Source: Paraglaciecola psychrophila 170
GTDB lineage: Bacteria > Pseudomonadota > Gammaproteobacteria > Enterobacterales > Alteromonadaceae
DNA length: 64,000 nt
Direction of reading: 5' to 3'
NCBI RefSeq assembly: GCF_000347635.1
Contig: NC_020514.1
Span: 5,146,001-5,210,000 of the forward strand
In this document: positions 31,748 to 42,372 of the stretch, one piece after another
How positions within the stretch are numbered: the first letter of the stretch is position 1
Layout: each line of letters begins with the position of its first letter
Notes under the pieces: model-generated
Databases searched by the model: none
Seen by the model: only the letters and a program-made list of their open reading frames with translations
What the model was told of the DNA's origin: nothing
Position numbers and translations under genes: made by a program

Positions 31748-32062
31748 GCTAAACTACAAAAAGAAGCGGATAGCGTGATACAAGCAATAACTCAGGATAA
31801 AGATCAAGCTGTAGCCAGTTTATCTCAAATCAAAAAATCACAGGAATTTGTTGATTCATTAAACCACGTCATTCTTAAAATCAATAATTTGCACGGCGTA
31901 ATCGAAAAAGAAATAGATGACTAGTTACAACAAACCGATACCACCAATCAAGCACTCTCTAATATTGAACTGCAAAGCACGCAATCGCAGCAGGAAGCCG
32001 AAATGATGCAGGAAACATCACACAAATTATCTGATATCTGTATATCTCACACTACATTTTAA
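31748..32062 (+). pseudogene. C-terminal remnant of a methyl-accepting chemotaxis protein
   Basis: Directly after the IS982 right repeat, 105 codons read as the end of an MCP signalling coiled coil: AKLQKEADSVIQAITQDKDQ, then AVASLSQIKKSQEFVDSLNH, and after an in-frame TAG at 31922-31924, LQQTDTTNQALSNIELQSTQ and ETSHKLSDI. The TAG stands where a Gln is expected. The N-terminal sensor and membrane parts are not found to the left of the IS, so the gene was truncated by a rearrangement as well as mutated. A terminator follows at 32101. Confidence 0.8.
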
Positions 32063-32100
32063 CACAGACTAGCACGCAAAGTTTTTTTACAAATCATAAG

Positions 32101-32126
32101 AAAGGCCGCAATCTGCGGCCTTTTTT
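32101..32126. terminator. Terminator between the MCP remnant and purA
   Basis: AAAGGCCGCA (32101-32110) pairs perfectly with TGCGGCCTTT (32114-32123) around a three-base loop, followed by T to 32126 on the plus strand. On the minus strand, 12 bases after purA, the tail is CCTTTCTT, weaker but probably usable. Confidence 0.85.
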
Positions 32127-32137
32127 AATTAATAAAA

Positions 32138-33514
<1,377 letters not shown>

Positions 33515-33556
33515 TTATAATCAATTGTATAATGGCTAACAAATACATGCCTGAGA

Positions 33557-33751
33557 CTAAAGCAAGAAAATCAAACTAACGACGCCAATAGTGACCAAAA
33601 TACCTCCCATCGTGCGTAATTGAGTAACTGGCTGCTGCGAAATTTGTTGCAGGAAATGTTGCCATTTGTTGGCAAATAACATCGGCCCAATCCCTTCTAC
33701 AATCAAAACAATGGCTATCGCCATCAGGATTACTTCGCCAAACGAATACAT
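33557..33751 (-). CDS. DUF2065 family small membrane protein (YjeT-like)
   Basis: A 64-residue protein with two hydrophobic segments (about residues 5-25 and 46-64). The family text is clear: MAIAIVLIVEGIGPMLFANK and then QLRTMGGILVTIGVVSLIFL. DUF2065 proteins lie between hflC and purA in many gammaproteobacteria; hflKC is absent here but the purA link is kept. Function is unknown. The gap to purA is 120 bases. Confidence 0.9.
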   Translation of the reverse strand: MYSFGEVILMAIAIVLIVEGIGPMLFANKWQHFLQQISQQPVTQLRTMGGILVTIGVVSLIFLL

Positions 33752-33938
33752 TGATAAAACCTCGAATTAGATAAAATATAAGCTAGGATAATACGCCGGT
33801 TGGCTAACGCAAATAAACTGACAAATAATTATTTAACTATTCTCACTCCCCTAAAAATTAGATTTATGAAAATTAAACTTTTAATGAACAGTCCAACACG
33901 CTTTGTTCTATCTAAGTGAGCTTTCTTAAGCGCTTGAG

Positions 33939-34469
33939 TTAATCTGCGTAACTGCTGCCTAGTGCGCGAAATGGTAACTCTAATCCCAATTCGGGCACTT
34001 CTAACCCCACCCATTGAGGAAATGTATTGCTATTAGGGCCAGGAAATAATGTGTATTCATTTGCCCAAGGATAGCGAGCTACAGCGTCTGCAATTCGCGG
34101 AATAAGCTTATTGGCCTTTGCTCCAATAATGGACAACACTTTTTCGGGTTTGGCACCATACCAGTAAGTATCAGGTGTGGTCGTTTTATATTCACGAAGT
34201 GCAGGCAGGCCACTGCTTACTCGCCAACCCACTACTTCGTAAACTGTATACTCGGCCGCATTTTGTGGTTTAACCGCTATCCAAGTGTGAACTGCAAACC
34301 AACCTCGCCAACTAAACGCATCGGCTGCATACACCTCAATAACAGCACTTTTCTCAATTGTTGGATCAGCAGCCATACCAGCAGGCTCACGACTTGCGTC
34401 ACGCCAATTAGTATTGGTACAACCCACCAACAATCCAAAAACTAAAATAACCACAACAATTTTATTCAC
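33939..34469 (-). CDS. DUF3750 domain lipoprotein
   Basis: A 176-residue predicted lipoprotein with signal and lipobox VILVFGLLVGCTNTNW. The mature part matches the DUF3750 pattern: VEVYAADAFSWRGWFAVHTW-like sequence (here VIEVYAADAFSWRGWFAVHT), then YPWANEYTLFPGPNSNTFPQ and ELGLELPFRALGSSY. The His and the invariant GPNSNTF suggest an enzyme-like site, but no activity is known. The Dabb gene lies 24 bases upstream on the same strand, so the two form an operon. Confidence 0.85.
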   Translation of the reverse strand: MNKIVVVILVFGLLVGCTNTNWRDASREPAGMAADPTIEKSAVIEVYAADAFSWRGWFAVHTWIAVKPQNAAEYTVYEVVGWRVSSGLPALREYKTTTPDTYWYGAKPEKVLSIIGAKANKLIPRIADAVARYPWANEYTLFPGPNSNTFPQWVGLEVPELGLELPFRALGSSYAD

Positions 34470-34493
34470 AATTCACCTCAATGACGCAATTCT

Positions 34494-34895
34494 CTAAACT
34501 GTAATAGAGTCTTTGACAGATACTTTTGACCACAAATGGGAACAGTTTTTAACAAAGGCTTGATGAATAGGGTGAGCTTGATATTCACTCTGTCCAGCTA
34601 AGTCATCAAACATCATTAATTCAGATACCTGAAAGCTATTATCAACTACATCACGTTTTTCAGTGGTAGCAGGCAGACCTATGTGTAACGCTTTAACCGC
34701 TGGGACTTGTCTTAGTGTTTGTAGGCCCGCAATCAATTGATCGCGGTCAGCCACAGAGTCTGAATTTTTTAACCAAAAATAGGCCGTATGGATCAGTTGT
34801 GTTTTTGTTGTCATCAATTGTTCTCCTTTTGCGACACTCGCAACTAAGCTTGCACCTGTTAATGCGATAAATTGTCTTCTATTTAATGTTCTCAT
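34494..34895 (-). CDS. Dabb (stress-responsive A/B barrel) domain protein with Tat signal
   Basis: A 133-residue protein. A twin-arginine signal opens it (LNRRQFIALTGASLVAS), so it is exported folded. The mature part is a ferredoxin-like Dabb domain: LIHTAYFWLKNSDSVADRDQ, LHIGLPATTEKRDVVDNSFQ, and HPIHQAFVKNCSHLWSKVSV. Dabb proteins are small dimeric barrels, a few of which are cyclases; function here is unknown. It is the first gene of a pair with the DUF3750 lipoprotein, implying a common periplasmic role. Confidence 0.85.
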   Translation of the reverse strand: MRTLNRRQFIALTGASLVASVAKGEQLMTTKTQLIHTAYFWLKNSDSVADRDQLIAGLQTLRQVPAVKALHIGLPATTEKRDVVDNSFQVSELMMFDDLAGQSEYQAHPIHQAFVKNCSHLWSKVSVKDSITV

Positions 34896-35061
34896 TTTAA
34901 CTCGTCTTCTTTGCCTAAAGTACTCATTATTGTTGATCGGGCTTGGTAGTCACACGTTTATGTAGGCGTTCTCAATTTGTTCATGTTCTTTTTTACAGCC
35001 TACAGTTTAGCGACAATTTGAATTGCAAAATATTATCATTATTGATTAAGAACAACTCTCA

Positions 35062-35322
35062 TTAATCAGGCAAATTAATCAATCTAAGCTGTTCGAGAAG
35101 TTGCTTCTGTTACTAATTACAAATTTTGACACCATTTAAATCAATTCTACGAGGATCCAAACCATTCAATTCTGAATAACTTAAGTTACAACCTTGCAAA
35201 TGAAACTGACTCTAGCAATCTTCTGAAAATTCCCCCCGACTCCAATCGACCACTCTTAAGGGAGCGCCATATAGATTGGTACCAATCCATCTATTTACAA
35301 ATAGGTCTGACCTGGTCAACCT
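35062..35322 (-). pseudogene. Remnant of a Qnr-like pentapeptide repeat protein
   Basis: One minus-strand frame over 87 codons reads RSDLFVNRWIGTNLYGAPLR, VVDWSRGEFSEDC, then TAG, SQFHLQGCNLSYSELNGLDP, RRIDLNGVKICN, TAG TAA, QKQLLEQLRL and stop. The pentapeptide rhythm (A/C-x-L-x-x) and the ending around SELNGLDPRRIDLNGVKI correspond to the C-terminal coil of chromosomal Qnr proteins, which protect DNA gyrase from quinolones. Three stops, two of them at expected Trp codons, show real decay. The 5-prime part is cut off at the IS3 boundary near 35322. Confidence 0.75.
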
Positions 35323-36482
35323 AATACGACTACATCAGTTTAGCTACTTTTTGTAATTCATTGTTTTGTGTTCAAAAGTATTTAGGACTTTGGTAATCCA
35401 AGTACGAATGCAGTCTATGGCTGTTGTACCACATGGTCATGTAATTCAAGATGTCTTGTTGGGCGCTAAATCGTGAAGAGTAATTACGCCAATGCACCCG
35501 TTCTTGCTTTAGACTCCCGAAGAAGCTTTGCTTGCATATTGTAAACCTTGGTCTGAATGCACAATCAATCTTGCTTTGGGTTGTCGTTGCCATATTGCCA
35601 TGGTTAATGCGTCACACACTAAGCTGGCCTTCATTCTTGAACTCATACTCCAACCCACGACTTTGCGTGAATATAAATCAATCACCACCGCTAAATACAA
35701 CCAGCCTTCTGATATCTAAACGTAGGTGATATCCTGCACATAATGCACATAAGCTTGGTCAGGCTTTTGTGCTGCAAAATCTTGCTTTAGCTCATTGTCA
35801 TAAATGGGCTTTTTATGGTCACTGTTGGTGGTGGCTTTATATTTCTTTTTATACCGCACCCACACGCCTGCTTCTTTCATCAATTGAGCTGTTTTCCTGC
35901 GACTCACTGGAAAGCTCAGCGTATTCAATACTTTTTGAATGCGTCTCGCCATAGGTATTATCGCTGAACCTGGCGATATCTTTTACCCCTTCCAGCATCT
36001 CTTGATGCGTTAAACCATCAGGTTTATCCGTTTGACGCTTCTGGTAACGGTAATAATTGTTACTTTGTACACCGAGTAGTCTGCACATTAAGCGCACAGG
36101 CCAGGTCTTCTTATATCGGGTAATAAACGAATACTTCACTTCTTTTTTTTGGCAAAGAAGACCGTCGCTTTTTTTTATATCTCACGCTCCATTTCGAGAC
36201 GCTTGACTTGCCCCTTCAAGCTGCGGATTTCGGCTTGTTCGGGTGTCAGGGTGCCATTACCTCGAAAAGCATGACCATTATCATCTTCGGCCTCTTTGAG
36301 CCAACGACCGAGTATCTGAGGACTGAGGCCTAAATTCCTAGCCGCCTCTACACGACTGTATTTTTGCTCTACCACCAATGCGATGGCATCCAATTTAAAT
36401 TCTTTTGAATATTTCTTACGTGCTGTCATTACCTATCTCCAGTTAAGGGTATTATGTCTTAACTTAGGTAGTCGGATCTATT
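35321..36482 (-). mobile_element. IS3-family insertion sequence
   Basis: About 1.16 kb with two transposase frames on the minus strand. Imperfect inverted ends share CGACTACMTMAGTT (35328 region on plus; near 36471 on minus). CAACC stands just outside both ends, but the distances do not match exactly, so I give the borders as approximate. To the left is the Qnr-like remnant and to the right the truncated DUF885 gene; neither continues on the other side, so deletion or recombination accompanied the insertion. Confidence 0.75.
35372..36429 (-). pseudogene. IS3-family transposase OrfA/OrfB, broken
   Basis: OrfA (36429-36175) is intact to its stop: RKKYSKEFKLDAIALVVEQK, a helix-turn-helix, then a leucine-rich SLKGQVKRLEMEREI. 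OrfB is scattered over at least three frames: YKKTWPVRLMCRLLGVQSNN, then RKTAQLMKEAGVWVRYKKKY, VQDITYV followed by an in-frame [23 protein letters not shown] (first DDE Asp and strand), [15 protein letters not shown] (second Asp) and [20 protein letters not shown]. The stop and several shifts mean this copy is dead unless the shifts are errors. Confidence 0.85.
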
Positions 36483-37425
36483 CAACCACGTCAGATTGAT
36501 CGTTTCTTGGTATCTGAGTTGATTAATAACAGCCTGCATCTCTCCACGAATACGTTTAACCTCACCTAATCCTAAGGAATGAATATCAACAACTGACATT
36601 TGAGTTGTAGTATAAAAATTACTACGGTTTTGATAGTAGGCTGTGCCGTTTGGTAAGGATATAGCAGCAATGTTAGTTTTACTCTTAGGAATATATTCTA
36701 AGACTAGAAAATCGTAAAAATTTTGATGCGCTTTAAAACATGCTTCGAAATGATTTTTGCAGCTTGTTCAGTTAATTTTTATTGTTGAATGGAATCAACG
36801 CTATTAGCCAAAAGATCATGAAAGGGTGCATAGTATATACTATCTTCAGGTGAGTCATGAATAAAGGCTTTGACTGGATCTTCAAACCTTGCAAAACAAC
36901 CTTAAGTTGAATGAACCCGGTTCGTATACCTTTTCTCCATCAAATTAACCTGTTGCTCAAAATAAGATGGAAACTGTTTAAGTCATGCTAAATAATTTTG
37001 ATAATCCAAGACGGTTCCAAAGCGACTAGAGTGCGGTAAAAAAGCTAAACTACTGTGGAAGCTAGATTCTGATGTAAGCGGCATATAATGCGCATTAAAA
37101 CTGTATTCATCTATATTTTTTTGCAAATTTCTTTGTTGAATTAACAAACTTATTTGCTCAGTTCTGTTTAATTCGGCTGTATCTATGAGAGATGGTTTTT
37201 TAAAAATTCACGAAATTGAGAGTCTTGGTTCAACAGAGCATCAGGGGAAATGTCAGCAAGTTTATTATCAAAATCATGAACCCCTTGGCTTGTTGCGAAG
37301 GTAGGGCTAATGGATAAATTATATTGCCAAATTTCATCAAGCAATGGCTGTAACTTACTTGAACCTGTAGCAGAACATATATAGGATAAAAGACTCAATA
37401 TTAATAAACAGTATAACTTTTTCAT
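36483..37425 (-). pseudogene. DUF885 family protein, truncated and heavily mutated
   Basis: The start (37425) has a signal peptide MKKLYCLLILSLLSYICSA and LLDEIWQYNLSISPTFATSQ, GVHDFDNKLADISPDALL. After a stop near 37183 the sequence goes on in other frames as LNRTEQISLLIQQRNLQKNI, MPLTSESSFHSSLAFLPHSS, and close to the IS3 edge LPNGTAYYQNRSNFYTTTQM, GLGEVKRIRGEMQAVINQLR. These are successive parts of a DUF885 (putative metallopeptidase-like) protein. There are at least three in-frame stops and several shifts, and the C-terminal half is missing. Unlike the single-indel genes, this is clearly a decayed pseudogene. Confidence 0.85.
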
Positions 37426-37450
37426 ACTTCTGCCCTAGTCTCAATAAACG

Positions 37451-37783
37451 CTATTTAAAAGTGTTTTTAGGCGTATAAATTGGAGTTGGAAAAGCTGCGA
37501 CCTTATCCGATAGTGCAGTGATCTTTGAAGTGCCTTGTTTCTTCACCTCATCGATACGTAATACACTGTGCATAGGTACGTATGTGCGCGTGACGTCAGC
37601 AAATTCATCTTTTAACTTTTCGTGACTAGGATCTAATACCAAACTGGTGTGGGTATCCCAAACAAAATTTCCAATCTCGATAAATCCAAACATACTTCCT
37701 TGGCAAACTTCTCGCACATAAAGTTCATAACGTTCACCGTTAGCGATAAATTGGATGCGGAACAAATGTTTTTCACTAGACAT
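37451..37783 (-). CDS. DUF1820 family protein
   Basis: A 110-residue soluble protein with the DUF1820 pattern: HLFRIQFIANGERYELYVRE, VCQGSMFGFIEIGNFVWDTH and TYVPMHSVLRIDEVKKQGTS. This small conserved gammaproteobacterial family has no known function; the N-terminal half looks like a small beta-barrel. It stands just upstream of the DUF885 pseudogene (25 bases), and may have been in one operon with it. The frame is intact. Confidence 0.88.
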   Translation of the reverse strand: MSSEKHLFRIQFIANGERYELYVREVCQGSMFGFIEIGNFVWDTHTSLVLDPSHEKLKDEFADVTRTYVPMHSVLRIDEVKKQGTSKITALSDKVAAFPTPIYTPKNTFK

Positions 37784-37995
37784 AATTACTACTCAATATA
37801 TTAAGCTGCTATCCCAGTTACAATAAACAGGGTTACAAATAGGCATGTTATAGATTACCTATCAATGGAGATGGTCTGACTAATAGCAAGGCTTATCAAA
37901 GCTTGTTCTGGCATATTTTTATCGACTAGTGACTGCATGAGCTATTTATCAATAACTAACAAAAAATCCATGTGGGTTGCTCGTTTAATAACGCA

Positions 37996-38571
37996 TCACT
38001 GTTTAATAGCTAAAGGGCCTAATAAAGCTTGCGTGGCTAACTGTAATTCATCAGTATCACCAGCCAAAATGGCATTAACGGCGAAACCTTGGACATAACT
38101 TGTCAGCTGTAACGCGGTCGATTCGATATTAATATGAGTGTGCACTTGTCCTAGGCCTTGGGCTTTTTCTAAGCACCCAATAAAGTCAATCTGTAAACGA
38201 TCAAGATAATGGCGGCCAATTTCTTGTACTTTTAGATCATCGAAGCCTAATTCGGTAATACAGTTTATTAACAAACACCCTTTGCCTTTGATATGTTCAA
38301 CGTAGTCAGAAAAAAATGCGCTAATAGAATCAAGCCCGTGATTAGACTCCAAATGTTTCATTAACTTGTTTAGTTGGGTTGTTTGATAATGCTTTAATAC
38401 TATGTATAGGAAGGTTTGTTTGCTACCAAATTCGATATAAAATCCCCTTCTATTGAAGTCGGTTCGGGCGATAATTTCATCCATAATGGCACCGTGATAA
38501 CCATGCTCTAAAAACACGTCAATGGCTTGGCTTAAAATGGAATCAACGTTGTATTGGGCTTTACGAGGCAT
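37996..38571 (-). CDS. TetR/AcrR family transcriptional regulator
   Basis: A 191-residue regulator with an N-terminal helix-turn-helix (SILSQAIDVFLEHGYHGAIM, DEIIARTDFNRRGFYIEFGS, KQTFLYIVLKHY) and a C-terminal domain (HIKGKGCLLINCITELGFDD) like that of the NemR/AcuR-like TetR_C group. The Cys pair in GCLLINC may sense redox or electrophiles, but that is a guess. I use ATG 38571; the TTG at 38580 adds three residues. No obvious target gene is adjacent: upstream is an IS30 copy that may have displaced the regulated genes. Confidence 0.87.
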   Translation of the reverse strand: MPRKAQYNVDSILSQAIDVFLEHGYHGAIMDEIIARTDFNRRGFYIEFGSKQTFLYIVLKHYQTTQLNKLMKHLESNHGLDSISAFFSDYVEHIKGKGCLLINCITELGFDDLKVQEIGRHYLDRLQIDFIGCLEKAQGLGQVHTHINIESTALQLTSYVQGFAVNAILAGDTDELQLATQALLGPLAIKQ

Positions 38572-38686
38572 TGCTATCAACTTGTGTTGGCAGAATATAT
38601 GTTCTTAACAGGGTAGCCGAGTCAAATTGTCTGTCAAGGTTGTAGTCGCCGTACATCTCGCTTAATCTGAAAAATTATAAAAGGCA

Positions 38687-39781
38687 GATTCAAGTTTGAA
38701 GTGCATAACCTCTAAGCAGCTATAGCCACCATGTGTTCAGCCATCAATTTGGCTGGCGTTTTATAATTTAGTTTCTTTCTTGGTCTGTTATTGAGATTGA
38801 CTATTACATCTTGAACGGCTGATTGCGATACCTTTTTAAAGTCTGTTGATTTCGGCCAATATTGTCGTAATAGACCATTGGTATTTTCATTCAAGCCTCG
38901 TTGCCACGAACAATAAGGGTCTGCAAAATACACATCACATTTCAATCTTTCAGTCATCTGTTCATGGTACGCAAACTCTTTACCATTATCCGCTGTAATC
39001 GTGAGTACAGCGCTTTTAAACGGCGCTAACAAGGCGATGGTGGCTGCTGTGAATGTTTTTTCTGACTTGTCATCTACACGTCTCGAAACGGTAAAACTCG
39101 TTTTGCGCTCTACAATCGTGACCAGTGCGCCACTGTGACCTTTGCCAATAACGAGGTCAATTTCCCAATCACCCATTCTACTTTTATCATCAACAACGTG
39201 TGGACGCTCATCGATACTTATACGGTTCTTAATAAACCCTCTGCCAGCTTGTTTATCCTTACTACGTGATTGATAAGCTTTACCTTTCCTACGTAAATGT
39301 TGGAATAAATAACCACCATTTTTTTTGTCAGACCAAATGTGCTGATAAATAGTTTCATAACTAATGTCGATGCTCTGGTCCTCCCTAAGCCACCCAGACA
39401 CCTGCTCTGGACTCCATTTCGTAGTAAGTTTGACTCAATTAATGCAATGAGTGCTGTTGTCATTTTAATGGCTTTACAGCGACTAATCGGCGTGTGTCTG
39501 TCGATGTTTGAGCTTGCTTAAAACGATAGCCTCGTTTGCCTGTATTACGGGAAAACTCCCTGCTAATGGTTTATTGACTAACCTTTAATTGTTTGGATAT
39601 TTTATTTTGGCTCATTCCTGTTTTACTTAAAGCATAAATCTGGCTTCGTTGTTCATAGGTCAGTTGTTTACATGTTTACATGTTTTCAATGTTGCATCTC
39701 TTGCCGGAGAAAAAGCGATTAGCATATATTCAGCTGACCGTTTTTTCTACCCGTTCAAGTTATGCACTTATTATTTGAATC
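38687..39781 (-). mobile_element. IS30-family insertion sequence
   Basis: About 1.1 kb bounded by imperfect inverted repeats: ATTCAAGTTTGAAGTGCATA from 38688 and the complement of ATTCAAATAATAAGTGCATA ending at 39780. One broken transposase lies between. No clear target duplication is seen. It stands between a TetR gene and a TonB-dependent receptor gene. Confidence 0.85.
38712..39675 (-). pseudogene. IS30-family transposase, stop and frameshifts
   Basis: The N-terminal part (about 39675-39500) reads QLTYEQRSQIYALSKTGMSQ, NKISKQLKVSQ, then TAA and TISREFSRNTGKRGYRFKQA: an IS30 helix-turn-helix with an in-frame stop. After one or two shifts the catalytic part (39401-38712) is intact, with SRMGDWEIDLVIGKGHSGAL (first Asp), LTITADNGKEFAYHEQM (second Asp) and YCSWQRGLNENTNGLLRQYW (Glu). 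The stop and shifts make it non-functional as written. Confidence 0.88.
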
Positions 39782-39870
39782 CAAGTCCCAATTAAACGTA
39801 TCCTCCCGGGGAAGTTACCTTATCAACCTCCTATTAAAAGTAGAAATCGATAAGGTGGCTATGGTTGCTT

Positions 39871-41991
39871 TTAAAAAGTACCTCTTATCCCTAAGCTAAG
39901 TGAACGCCCAGGTAAAGGCACTTCATCTTTTATATAAGAAGAATGCACACGGCCTTCTTGATCGCCTAGATTTTCGCCTTTGAGATAAATCGTCATATCT
40001 ACATCGTCTAACTCAAGATAGTAATTAGCTGAAGCCGACAACATAGTATAGCCATCTGTTTCAGTCTCGTTGTCCGCTATTTTATCTTGCTTACTATTAC
40101 GGACTACTTCCACCTCAGTATGCCAATTTCCAAATTCATAATGGAGTGACGATCCAAATCTCATGGGTGGCATTCTTGGTACATTTCCGCCTGGATTCAA
40201 TTTAGCACGTGTATAATCTGAGAATATCTCTACACGCCAATCATCACTAAAGTGCCAATCGACTTGGGCTTCATAGCCATACAAACGAGCATCTTTTTGT
40301 GCAAAAACAATTATAGGTAGCCCATCTGTTTCTTCTTCGCCTTCACCCTCAGTTCCTACTTGGATCGCAAAAGCTTCTGATGTAATAAATGCGTCATCAC
40401 TTATCACTAAGTCTGTAAAATTTTCAAATATATAATTATCGATTTGATTATTGTACAAACTAAAGCTTGCACTCCATGTATCTGTATTATAACGATAAAT
40501 CAGGTCGATATTGTTTGAGACTTCCTTATACATATTTTCATCTGTTTGTAATACAGTATATAGACCATCGTTTTCATCGATCTCAAATTCACCACCTACT
40601 TCATAGGTTCCCGAGCCAATATGAGGACCGTACGAGTACATTTCTGATGCCGACGGTGCCCGTTGTGAATAAGCATAATTGAAGGCTAGTGAGTGATTCT
40701 CATTTAAGCTCCATACAACTCCTGCGGAGCCAGAAACAGCTGTGTAGTCTTTTTTATTAAACGAAATAACATCTGAAGAACTAAATTCTGAGAAAAAGTC
40801 GTTATCTACATCTTGAGTTACTTGCTCTACACGGGCTCCTAACTGCCATAACAGGGAGTCGACTTGTTTCTCTTCCATGACAAACGCTGCCAGGCTATCG
40901 GTTTTAGTTGGAGGGGTGAATGCTTCTTCACCGATAGCTTGGAAATCACTATTGTTGTAGTGCACACCAAGAACCCCCTTCCATCCGCTAATTGGGGTAT
41001 GTTCAACCCATAGCCGCGACTCTATACTTTCATTTTTGAAGGTAGTACCTATTTCACCGCCTTCTATTTCAGAGTGCTGGTAATCAGTATAGGCATTTTG
41101 CGAATGCACAGACGAGATGAAGCCATCAAGGTTATTCCAGTCGACAACACCTTGGTAACGGTCTTGCTTTAATCTTATATACACACCTTCTTCACTTGGT
41201 AAGCCATATTCTGAATCCATATGACCGTATGCAAATGCGGCGCGAGTATCATCAGTTATCCAACCAGCGCCTAAATTGTAGCCACTCGCATCAATGGCTG
41301 AATTTGTTAAGGTACTGCGGCCACCTTCTTCATTTATATTTGCAGGTACAGGAATATCATAGTCATCCGTTTTTCGATTGTAGGCATCTAGATGAAAAGC
41401 GAAATCACCTGAACCCATGTTTAAATTTGTTGAAACTGTTTTTCCATTTGAAACACCATCATATTGAGCAAATACCTCACCATTGAACTCATCTTGCCTT
41501 GCTGTGGGAAGCCTTTCATCCACTACATTTACAACACCACCAATAGCACCACTGCCATATAAAAGTGTGGCAGGACCTCTAAGTACTTCTATTTGAGTGG
41601 CGGTGGAGGTTTCTGTTGATACTTGATGATCAGGCCCTACCCGAGATGCATCAGATGCGCCTAGTCCATTTTGAACGATTTTCACACGAGGGCCATCTAA
41701 ACCACGAATAATCGGACTACTTGCAACAGGCCCATAGTACGAGCTATGTACTCCAGGTACGTTTTTCAATGTATCGCCAAGGGTTGCGGCTTGATTTTGA
41801 TCAAGTTCTTCGCCTCTAAGAATACTTACAGGTGTTGCAGATTCTAAAACAGTACGCCTTAACGGTGATGCTGTAATTATTACTGTTTCAATATCATTTT
41901 CGTCTTTTTGAATGGTTTTATCAGCAGCATATGCATGGCTGCTTAAGGCTGTTAATAGTGCTAAAGCCAAAGGTGAATAGTTGTTTTTCAT
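39871..41991 (-). CDS. TonB-dependent receptor, ZnuD-like
   Basis: A 706-residue outer-membrane receptor. It has a signal peptide (ALALLTALSSHAYA), TonB box-like ETVIITASPLR, a plug with SPIIRGLDGPRVKIVQNGLG, ASDASRVGPDHQVSTET and IEVLRGPATLLYGSGAIGG, and a barrel ending SLSLGIRGTF. The RVGPDH segment and plug layout are those of the ZnuD group of zinc receptors, although the His-rich loop of Neisseria ZnuD is not obvious. The small Cys/His protein gene 69 bases upstream supports a zinc role. I found no Zur box. Substrate is therefore probable, not proven. Confidence 0.87.
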   Translation of the reverse strand: MKNNYSPLALALLTALSSHAYAADKTIQKDENDIETVIITASPLRRTVLESATPVSILRGEELDQNQAATLGDTLKNVPGVHSSYYGPVASSPIIRGLDGPRVKIVQNGLGASDASRVGPDHQVSTETSTATQIEVLRGPATLLYGSGAIGGVVNVVDERLPTARQDEFNGEVFAQYDGVSNGKTVSTNLNMGSGDFAFHLDAYNRKTDDYDIPVPANINEEGGRSTLTNSAIDASGYNLGAGWITDDTRAAFAYGHMDSEYGLPSEEGVYIRLKQDRYQGVVDWNNLDGFISSVHSQNAYTDYQHSEIEGGEIGTTFKNESIESRLWVEHTPISGWKGVLGVHYNNSDFQAIGEEAFTPPTKTDSLAAFVMEEKQVDSLLWQLGARVEQVTQDVDNDFFSEFSSSDVISFNKKDYTAVSGSAGVVWSLNENHSLAFNYAYSQRAPSASEMYSYGPHIGSGTYEVGGEFEIDENDGLYTVLQTDENMYKEVSNNIDLIYRYNTDTWSASFSLYNNQIDNYIFENFTDLVISDDAFITSEAFAIQVGTEGEGEEETDGLPIIVFAQKDARLYGYEAQVDWHFSDDWRVEIFSDYTRAKLNPGGNVPRMPPMRFGSSLHYEFGNWHTEVEVVRNSKQDKIADNETETDGYTMLSASANYYLELDDVDMTIYLKGENLGDQEGRVHSSYIKDEVPLPGRSLSLGIRGTF

Positions 41992-42060
41992 GTTCTTATC
42001 TCTAAAAATACATCATAAAACTGACCAGTTATCTGTGGATAACTAGCTATTAAAAATAGT

Positions 42061-42372
42061 TTAAGGTTTAGTGATAGATAAAAACGGAGGGCCTCTAATG
42101 TCTACAGCGGTAACAAATATGCCACTAAAGCTCACCTTGATAGGCGAAATAAAGAAATAGGTATTTTGTTCGGGTTCAAAAAGTGCAGTTTTACTAGGGA
42201 TGGAATGCTCTAAGTCGGCCTCACTTAAACATAACTGACAATGTTGCTCTGCTTTTATAACATGAGAGCTATTATGCCAAGTTGTCATTACACTAAGCAG
42301 CACAATTACCACTAGAATATATTTTACTAGTGGTGATTGGTATTTAGGGAGAAGTAAAGTCGAATATGGCAT
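42061..42372 (-). CDS. Small Cys/His protein upstream of the ZnuD-like receptor, putative zinc chaperone
   Basis: A 103-residue protein with one N-terminal membrane segment (about 16-32, YILVVIVLLSVMTTW). After it comes HNSSHVIKAEQHCQLCLSEA, a His/Cys cluster suited to bind a metal, then a beta-rich tail ending DIRGPPFLSITKP. Similar short genes precede ZnuD-like receptors in several marine gammaproteobacteria and are named zinc chaperones by association. No function has been shown that I know of. It forms an operon with the receptor. The frame is intact. Confidence 0.65.
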   Translation of the reverse strand: MPYSTLLLPKYQSPLVKYILVVIVLLSVMTTWHNSSHVIKAEQHCQLCLSEADLEHSIPSKTALFEPEQNTYFFISPIKVSFSGIFVTAVDIRGPPFLSITKP

